Positions 59,201 to 64,000 of a stretch of 64,000 bases of DNA are shown here, in pieces; position 1 is the stretch's first letter; every line of letters begins with the position of its first letter. Below the pieces are notes generated by a model. It ran no database searches. It had not been told where the DNA came from and saw only the letters and a program-made list of their open reading frames with translations. The position numbers were made by a program, and so were the translations under genes. This DNA is from Lumbricus rubellus (Eukaryota; Annelida; Clitellata; Crassiclitellata; Lumbricidae): NCBI GenBank assembly GCA_945859605.1, contig OX243815.1, positions 35,962,551 through 36,026,550 of the forward strand. Reading direction: 5' to 3'.

Positions 59201-62200
59201 GGCCGGAGTAAGGCATGGGGCCCCCACACTTTAGGGGGCCCCCACAAAATGCGGGGAAAACTTTTTCGAGCAAATTTCGCCAGACGACCAACCCCCCCCC
59301 TCCAAAAAAAAAAGGTCATCAACTTTTTGGCTGATGAATAGTATGTTTTCCCGAAAATTTCGCCAGATGACAAAAAAAAATCTCCGGCAAAAATTTCCCG
59401 AACAGGACCCCCACATTGCTTAATCCGGCCCTGGGCCTATCCAATAAATTACATTAATAAATATTTTTATATAATAGGCATATATATGATAAATTTATGT
59501 AATTTAAGTGAGTAGTCTAGTTCAAAAAGTTTATAGATTCTTGATTCTGTTTGATGTATTCGGCTAAATCGGATGAATTATAATTAATTTACGGTATTTA
59601 GCTATGTAAGTACAGGCGCCCTCTTGAAATTCTCCTTGACCCCCCATGCAATAAATCCTAAATCCGCCACTGATTAATACGGTAGATTTAACAGAGACCA
59701 GGATGATGCGGGATCACTCCAAAGAATGTCGATCTGAATTTGTGAATTGTATTAATGAATGTTCAATTACAATTACAATTACAATTACTCCATAATAATG
59801 CAAGCCAAGTTTTGACACCTTACATTTTTCACCCTCAGCAGAAGTGGTTGAAATCCAGTCGCATATAGTGACCCGTCTACTTACTATATACACGTGCACG
59901 CATATTTATATACACCCGAGTTTAATATACATACATGCAGCATACAGCATGCAGATTACATAGAGAAACGTATTTCTGCCTTGGCAAGCAAACTTGTTGC
60001 TGCTTAGCGACAATGCCATTTCAAAGATGATAGCATAATTACGGCCTTCCTTCTTTATTCTTTATCCTCCAGGTTTGGGACTGGCACTGGTAGAGTGCAA
60101 CCAGTGGCTGAGTTGAGGCAAGCAGAGAATGTCGATCTGAATTTGTATTAATGAATACTAATTTGATACAACTATTACCATAACTACTACAGACACGTCC
60201 ATGCATGAGCATCGTCATCAGTCGAGCAAAGGTAGCAAGTCAATCGTCGGAGCGATGAACGCACGACGGGTCCCACTTATATCGGCCGCCCACCCGCCAA
60301 CCCACCCACCAGCCCACCGCAAGGGGCAGGGGGGTGGGCGGTCGGTCGGTCGATGGGTCGTTGGGTCGTCGGTTGTGGTCGCGACTTAATCGATCGTTGG
60401 TCGATGAAATGCGTCGTCGTCCTTCTGTCCAGTTCCCACGACTTCATGCGACCAGTCTTAAGTGGGTTCTGACGGCGGAGGAGCAGGAGACCACCGTGAT
60501 TTGGCGATCGTCTGGCGCTACATGAATGACCGGCGACCGCGAGACACGATGGCAACCGAACTACGGCGGTGACCATCGGTGGCCACTTGTTATTAGATTT
60601 CAATAATCCCACAGCACCACCACCACCACCACCACCACCACCACCACCACCACCACCACCACCACCACCACCACCAGCAGCAGCAGCAGCGTCGCTTGAG
60701 CGCCGATGACGGTTCGAGTGCTGCACCAACTCGCTTCTTCTCTTACCACAATGCAGCTGATAATATAGCAGCTGATAATATTATAGCCTAAGTCTTAGTC
60801 TATTACCACAGAGAAAGCTTTGAACAATTATTTGCTTCGCCTCAGATTAATCTTCATGTATCAATTGTATCATGATGAATGCAGTCACATGTGCATTGAT
60901 AAGTATGTAAATAAGAATGCGGTCACATATACATTGATAAGTATGTAAATAAGAATGCAGTCACATGTACATTGATAAGTATGTAAATAGGAATGCAGTC
61001 ACATGTGCATTGATAAGTATGTAAATAAGAATGTGGTCACATATACATTGATAAGTATGTAAATAAGAATGCAGTCACATGTACATTGATAAGTATGTAA
61101 ATAGGAATGCAGTCACATGTGCATTGATAAGTATGTAAATAGGAATGCAGTCACATGTACATTGATAAGTATGTAAATAGGAATGCAGTCACATGTGCAT
61201 TGATAAGTATGTAAATAAGTTTCTAGGACGAATCTTGATTAGCGTGAAAGAAACATTAACACATTGCAACAGCGATGCAAAGAACAGCGAAGACACTTTC
61301 ACGATGATGTAGCAATGATCAATGGAAAACAGATGCAATTAAATTATGAACAGTTTTGAAAGTATTTTTATGCTACAACTAAACAGCTAAAACCAACAGT
61401 ATGGAACTTAAGTCCTCAACATATGCTTAAGATTTTGAAAATTCTTTCATTTTCTATTTGTCTATTTGTCCGGCTATCCGTTCGTCCATTAGTCCGTCTA
61501 TTCGTCCATCTATTCGTCCGTCTATTTGTCCGTCTATTTGTCCATCTATTCGTCCGTCTATTCTGTCGTCTATTCGTTCGTCTATAGTCTTCCTCTATTC
61601 TTCTTCTATTCTTCCGTCTTTTTGTCCGTGTTTTCGTCCGTATTTTCGTCCGTCTATTAGTCCGTCTATTCGCCCGTACATTTGTCCGTCTATTCGTCTG
61701 CCTCTTCGCCCGTCTATTCGTTCGTCTATTCTTCTGTCTATGCGTCCGTTTATTAGTTCGTCTATTAGTCCATCTATTCGTCTGTCTAGTAGTCCGCATA
61801 TTCGTCCATCTATTCTCCCGCCTATTCGTCCGTGCATTCTTCCTCTATGTTTTCTTCATTCGTCCGTCTATTCGTCCTTCTATTCTGTTTGTGTGCATCT
61901 GTCGTAGGATTGCATCTGAATGTCTAATCGACGACATGTAGAATAGTTGTACGCTAACCATCTCTGTTCATCTGTTCTGAGAGACATTTCCGGAACCGAC
62001 ATGCCTGGCACTGGTTCCTCCTCGTCACATCGACCACACATCGGCCTTGACCTTTGCACTCATAGTTGACATTGCGACGGACACTTCTCTTGAAGAAACC
62101 TCGACATCCGTCGCAGCTCAGCACTCCGTAGTGGCGACCGGAAGCGCGGTCTCCGCACACGCGACACAAACCCTCCGACTTCCGGTAGTCAGACCCGACA

Positions 62201-62253
62201 AAAGCGACGCCATCCATCGCTGACAGACGACTCTCAAGGTCACTAGAGTTCAT
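52944..62253 (-). CDS. NR2E-group nuclear receptor, complete five-exon gene
   Basis: Minus-strand exons 62253-61959, 56128-56020, 55156-54501, 53826-53623 and 53206-52944 join in phase to 508 residues. The DNA-binding domain (residues 30-98) has all eight zinc cysteines (C30, C33, C47, C50, C66, C72, C82, C85) and P-box CDGCRG. It runs on through [13 protein letters not shown] and MNRD/AVQHERE across the exon 1/2 junction. A hinge with an Asp/Asn-rich run precedes the ligand-binding domain, whose signature is [20 protein letters not shown], then [12 protein letters not shown] and a C-terminal helix [12 protein letters not shown]2E members (Tailless, PNR/FAX-1, Hr83) are nuclear transcription factors of eye and nervous system. 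To my knowledge CDGCRG is closer to the Hr83/NR2E6 subgroup than to TLX or PNR (CxGCSG). All introns have GT-AG borders. An unusual splice-donor array follows exon 3. Confidence 0.93.
53330..53425. repeat. GAGAGGTGAGTG repeat in intron 4
   Basis: About 95 bp of GAGAGGTGAGAGGTGAGTGG units. On the plus strand, opposite the gene, each unit looks like a 5' splice site (AG/GTGAG). Confidence 0.92.
53623..53826 (-). CDS. Nuclear receptor exon 4
   Basis: The acceptor is ATTTTACTAG/AGAAC and the donor CCAG/GTATAA. It encodes a loop rich in Gly/Asp/His, then [20 protein letters not shown] and [13 protein letters not shown], middle helices of the ligand-binding domain. The frame joins exon 3 at phase 1. 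Confidence 0.92.
54278..54520 (-). repeat. Tandem array of the exon 3 splice donor (10 x 24 bp)
   Basis: Ten 24-bp units, each with ATCAATCCAG/GTAAATAG read on the minus strand; nine have the perfect CCAG/GTAAAT and the farthest has CCAA/GTAAAC. The first unit in transcript order is the real exon end (54501) and the others follow in the intron. In frame, every unit reads INPGK-stop, so only the first donor keeps the receptor frame. Confidence 0.97.
54501..55156 (-). CDS. Nuclear receptor exon 3 (hinge and first part of ligand-binding domain)
   Basis: The acceptor is ACATCTGCAG/AGCTG. The frame passes through a [20 protein letters not shown] run, a poly-Ala stretch and a Pro/Phe-rich linker before [19 protein letters not shown] and [20 protein letters not shown]. 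The donor is the first unit of the repeated-donor array. Confidence 0.93.
55553..56000. repeat. GATAT/GATAAT microsatellite filling intron 2
   Basis: About 450 bp of GATATGATATGATAATGATA sequence occupying about half of the 863-bp intron and ending 20 bp from the exon 2 donor. A block with TCATCTGAGACGCCG sits at its other edge. Confidence 0.96.
56020..56128 (-). CDS. Nuclear receptor exon 2 (end of DNA-binding domain, start of hinge)
   Basis: The acceptor is AATACTTCAG/CTGTT and the donor TCTAG/GTATAT. It encodes (A)[18 protein letters not shown] and [18 protein letters not shown]. It completes the MNRDAVQHER motif that follows the zinc fingers in the NR2E group. Confidence 0.93.
56199..56486 (-). 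mobile_element. tRNA-derived SINE inserted in the mariner-like element
   Basis: On the minus strand it starts with a tRNA-like head: A-box-like TAGTACAGCGGTTAGCGCGC (56480-56461) and B-box GGTTCAAATCC (56436-56426). It ends in a TATCATCATCATC tail like RTE-mobilised SINEs. The 8-bp target duplication ACAGGGTG lies at 56191-56198 and 56487-56494, which is the terminal sequence of the mariner-like element. The tRNA fold is poor (acceptor mispairs), so it is not a tRNA gene. Confidence 0.9.
56604..57146 (+). pseudogene. Mariner-like transposase, C-terminal half
   Basis: Readable blocks are [19 protein letters not shown], then (after a frameshift) [14 protein letters not shown], then [20 protein letters not shown] with the third catalytic acidic residue, and a final [20 protein letters not shown]. 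At least one frameshift near 56815 and loss of the N-terminal DNA-binding part make it inactive. Confidence 0.9.
57305..57883 (+). pseudogene. Second mariner-like transposase fragment
   Basis: Between about 57500 and 57720 the blocks [33 protein letters not shown] and [15 protein letters not shown] are readable. They correspond to [16 protein letters not shown]...APAHRSRK in the neighbouring element but are clearly a different copy. No inverted ends were found. The rest of this span is unique. Confidence 0.75.
57884..58166. repeat. 62-bp direct duplication
   Basis: GCAGCCTTTAACCCGCAATT followed by ATTGAACAAGTCTCTTGC occurs at 57884-57945 and again, slightly diverged, at 58105-58166. The 160 bp between are unique. 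Confidence 0.8.
58743..59170 (+). pseudogene. hAT transposase C-terminal (dimerisation) remnant, split by an insertion
   Basis: Left of the inserted element the frame reads [15 protein letters not shown]; right of it reads [20 protein letters not shown] and then [11 protein letters not shown]. Together these are the conserved C-terminal block of hAT transposases. The duplicated 8 bp CCAACGAA of the inserted element are the AAC-GAA codons of this block. Confidence 0.9.
58790..59027. mobile_element. Short hAT-like element (CATAGGCGTACG family), copy 2
   Basis: Ends CATAGGCGTACGGGAG and CTCGTACGCCTATG, with perfect 8-bp duplications CCAACGAA at 58782-58789 and 59028-59035. 238 bp, nearly the same length as copy 1 (237 bp at 48144). 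Confidence 0.93.
59198..59433. mobile_element. Short hAT element (CAGGGCCGG family) nested in the hAT transposon
   Basis: Ends TAGGGCCGGAGTAAGG and GCTTAATCCGGCCCTG. Flanks GGCCTATCAAT and GGCCTATCCAAT resemble an imperfect target duplication. Same family as 15416-15678 and the solo end at 11282. Confidence 0.83.
59673..60609 (-). other. Intron 1 of the nuclear receptor gene, unique part
   Basis: AT-rich sequence with a short ACAATT run (about 59763-59787) and a GGTCGGTCGGTCG tract near 60336-60372. No gene. Confidence 0.6.
60610..60690. repeat. CCA then CAG triplet repeat
   Basis: About 22 CCA units followed by a few CAG units; gives a poly-Gly shadow frame on the minus strand. Confidence 0.97.
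60878..61217. repeat. 38-bp minisatellite in intron 1 of the nuclear receptor gene
   Basis: About nine contiguous copies of a 38-bp unit containing ATTGATAAGTATGTAAATA and GAATGCAGTCACATGTGC. Variants GTGCATT/GTACATT/ATACATT alternate in a block pattern. Confidence 0.96.
61450..61895. repeat. CGTCCGTCTATT 12-bp degenerate repeat
   Basis: About 440 bp of GTCCGTCTATTC-type units; long Ser/Ile/Pro-rich or Arg/Thr-rich frames on the two strands are artefacts. It ends about 65 bp from the donor of nuclear receptor exon 1. Confidence 0.95.
61959..62253 (-). CDS. Nuclear receptor exon 1 (DNA-binding domain)
   Basis: Starts at the first ATG of the open frame ([18 protein letters not shown]) and ends at GATG/GTTAGC, phase 1. 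It holds both zinc fingers: C30-x2-C33-x13-C47-x2-C50 and C66-x5-C72-x9-C82-x2-C85. A second Met lies at residue 13. Upstream, GTTCTGTAG/GATTG (about 62307) could be the acceptor of a 5' UTR exon. Confidence 0.95.
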
Positions 62254-63640
62254 CGCTGCTCGTCAGATTCGAAAGCTTTCGATGTTGTTTGGTTCGATTG
62301 CAATCCTACAGAACAGAGCCATAATATTATATAATTATAACAGGACTTATATAAAGAAAATAACTAAGTTGACAGATGTTGTTTTGAAATGCGGTATACG
62401 ATAATAATTAATAAAACAATAATAATGACGCTGATGATGATAATGATATGATGATGTCCATCATGATGATGATTATGATGATGACGATAATAATGATAAT
62501 GATTGATTGATTATGATGACGTGATAATAATGTTGACAATCAAAAGAGTAGCAATTTAATATGGCAATATCGAGATCTACGTGACCAGCACTTGAATTTG
62601 AAAACCAAATAAACTTTCAGCCGATCTCTTGTTGAGAATATTCAATTAAATTTCAGAAAAGTGAAACAACAAACATTTTCTGCGCAAGTCTTCCAACAAA
62701 AGTCTTGGAACGAGAGTAGGCCTAATGCAACCGTAAGACTGTTCAAGACTTCTGTTTATACGCTATCAAATAAGTTAGATCTATAATTAGACGAGATAAT
62801 CTTAGCCAATGATCATCGTATCATAACACTGTTTTACTGGAATAAAAATTAAAAAAATATTATTTTATGGTTTTGCTATCTTTGCAACATTACTATTTAC
62901 CTACTGTGAAATCATAAACGATCTTTCTCCGTGAAAAGTTGAATAATTGCTGTAAAATGTATAGCCTAACCTAACCTAAGACTCGACGTCAAAGCTGTCT
63001 TATAGATTTTATGCGTCACAGGTTCTAATCTCACGGTCTCCTCCGCATCGTTAGCACGTCGTGCTGTCGTCTAAGTTCTCGCAGCTACTAATCGCAAATC
63101 GCTGTTGTGTCCTTACAATGATTGGTTTTTGTAGTAGAATTTCTTCTTCCTCCATGACGAATCTAGTTTTTGAGAAGGCTGAGTTAATGCGCTACATGAG
63201 TTAGAGCCCAACAGTGATGCATCTATCTCGGCCGCTATTGGCTGACCAGAGACCAGGCCAGCCAATCAGGAGACATCTTCTACAGATGACAGTTCCAGGC
63301 CTACAGTCACTGTTGCGTCTATGTAAGTTGTTCAGATAAATGGTTTCAATTTCCGTCCGATTTAAGACAACGGGTTTAGGCTATCCGTTAGACCAACGCT
63401 GGTGTGTAAGGCGGTTAGCTTAATTGTTAGACTTCTGTCACTTCAAGGTAATCTAAAATGAATTATTTGATTATTTCTATAGTGCCATGAAATGATCGGT
63501 TGGTCGTTTAAAGAGAATTCGTTATCAATCTTCTTAATCTGAATCTTGTTTGAAATTCGATTCAGCCCAAACAAACGAGAAGCCTGGCAACGCTTTGTGT
63601 AGCCGAAGTGAAAAAGAGGTGAATTATTTTAAATCTGAAT
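62254..63640. other. Upstream region of the nuclear receptor gene
   Basis: Probably 5' UTR, intron or promoter. It holds GAT/AATGAT-rich sequence (about 62420-62515) and GCTATTGGCTGACCAGAGACCA near 63230, which contains an ATTGG (CCAAT-box) word. No promoter can be assigned. Confidence 0.45.
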
Positions 63641-63649
63641 GACGCCAAA

Positions 63650-63812
63650 CGATTGATTGTTGAACGATTGATTGCTGGACAATTGATTGTTGAACGATTG
63701 ATTGCTGGACAATTGATTGTTGAACAATTGATTTGTTGAACAATTGATTGTTGAACAATTGATTGTTGAACAATTGATTGTTGAACAATTGATTGTTGAA
63801 CAATTGATTGTT
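63650..63812. repeat. 14/15-bp repeat ATTGATTGTTGAACA
   Basis: About 11 units of ATTGATTGTTGAACA with GGACAATTG variants. Each unit contains the palindrome CAATTG or a near variant. Confidence 0.96.
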
Positions 63813-64000
63813 TTTCTGGGAAAATATTTTGTAAATACTGGTTCTAGTTCATCAGTTCTAACCAAACTTTATGAACTAATTTTTTCAAGACATTTTTCTT
63901 GTCATATTAATTTTGTTTTCATATATTAATATAAGAATAGGTTTATCCATTTTCTGTTTTTTTTAATTTTGTAATTCATACGAGAGTGTCTGTGGACTGT

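Larger units (their letters stand above)
58269..59672 (+). mobile_element. hAT transposon (CAGTGGCGGATTTAG ends) with nested insertions
   Basis: Ends CAGTGGCGGATTTAG and CTAAATCCGCCACTG are perfect inverted repeats, flanked by perfect 8-bp target duplications ATTAATAC at 58261-58268 and 59673-59680. It contains a C-terminal hAT transposase remnant. At least two short hAT elements (58790-59027, 59198-59433) and a SINE-like fragment (about 58595-58735) sit inside it. It lies in intron 1 of the nuclear receptor gene. Confidence 0.93.

Noticed and set aside
61416..61907. Arg/Thr/Asn-rich frame (minus) and Ser/Ile-rich frame (plus)
   Set aside because: Both translate the CGTCCGTCTATT repeat.

Overview
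This is a 64 kb piece of animal nuclear DNA, probably from a marine invertebrate. The evidence is GT-AG introns, animal-specific gene families (a nuclear receptor, a SPRY/SOCS-box protein, a two-cysteine-pair membrane protein resembling BK-channel beta subunits), and a dense mixture of hAT, Tc1/mariner, Helitron, SINE and jockey/CR1-type LINE sequences with very abundant microsatellites. The palindrome TAGGCCTA recurs throughout the unique sequence. I cannot name the species or place the phylum with confidence.

Left part (1-11,300): two copies of one segment (about 3-6,120 and 6,757-10,500) lie head to tail across a 200-base assembly gap. Each holds, on the minus strand, the same 140-codon exon of a KCNMB-like membrane protein, followed by a GATCGATGATCTGA-type satellite, triplet repeats and a GGGTCGGT-type minisatellite (2.9 kb in the first copy, 0.95 kb in the second). 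The exons differ at only three sites, all synonymous.

Middle (11,300-43,380): mostly intergenic or intronic. It holds a 1.74 kb Helitron with classical ends, several short hAT elements with perfect 8-bp target duplications, a mariner-like element with long inverted repeats, a fold-back element, LINE 3' fragments and many simple repeats. The one clear gene is a minus-strand, single-coding-exon ETX/MTX2 (aerolysin-fold) protein at 17,038-17,964. A possible first coding exon (MGSSSE...) lies at 37,122-37,232.

Right part (43,388-62,253): a complete SPSB-type gene on the plus strand (exons 43,536-44,352 and 47,500-47,624, 313 aa, SPRY plus SOCS box), a 5'-truncated LINE with 13-bp target duplications (49,071-51,931), and a complete five-exon NR2E-group nuclear receptor on the minus strand (52,944-62,253, 508 aa). 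The receptor's introns hold nested transposons. The most unusual feature is at its exon 3/intron 3 border: the 24 bp that carry the exon end and 5' splice site are repeated ten times in tandem. Nine copies have an identical CAG/GTAAAT donor, and an in-frame stop follows each one.

The genes do not form an obvious functional unit; they look like independent neighbours in a repeat-rich region.
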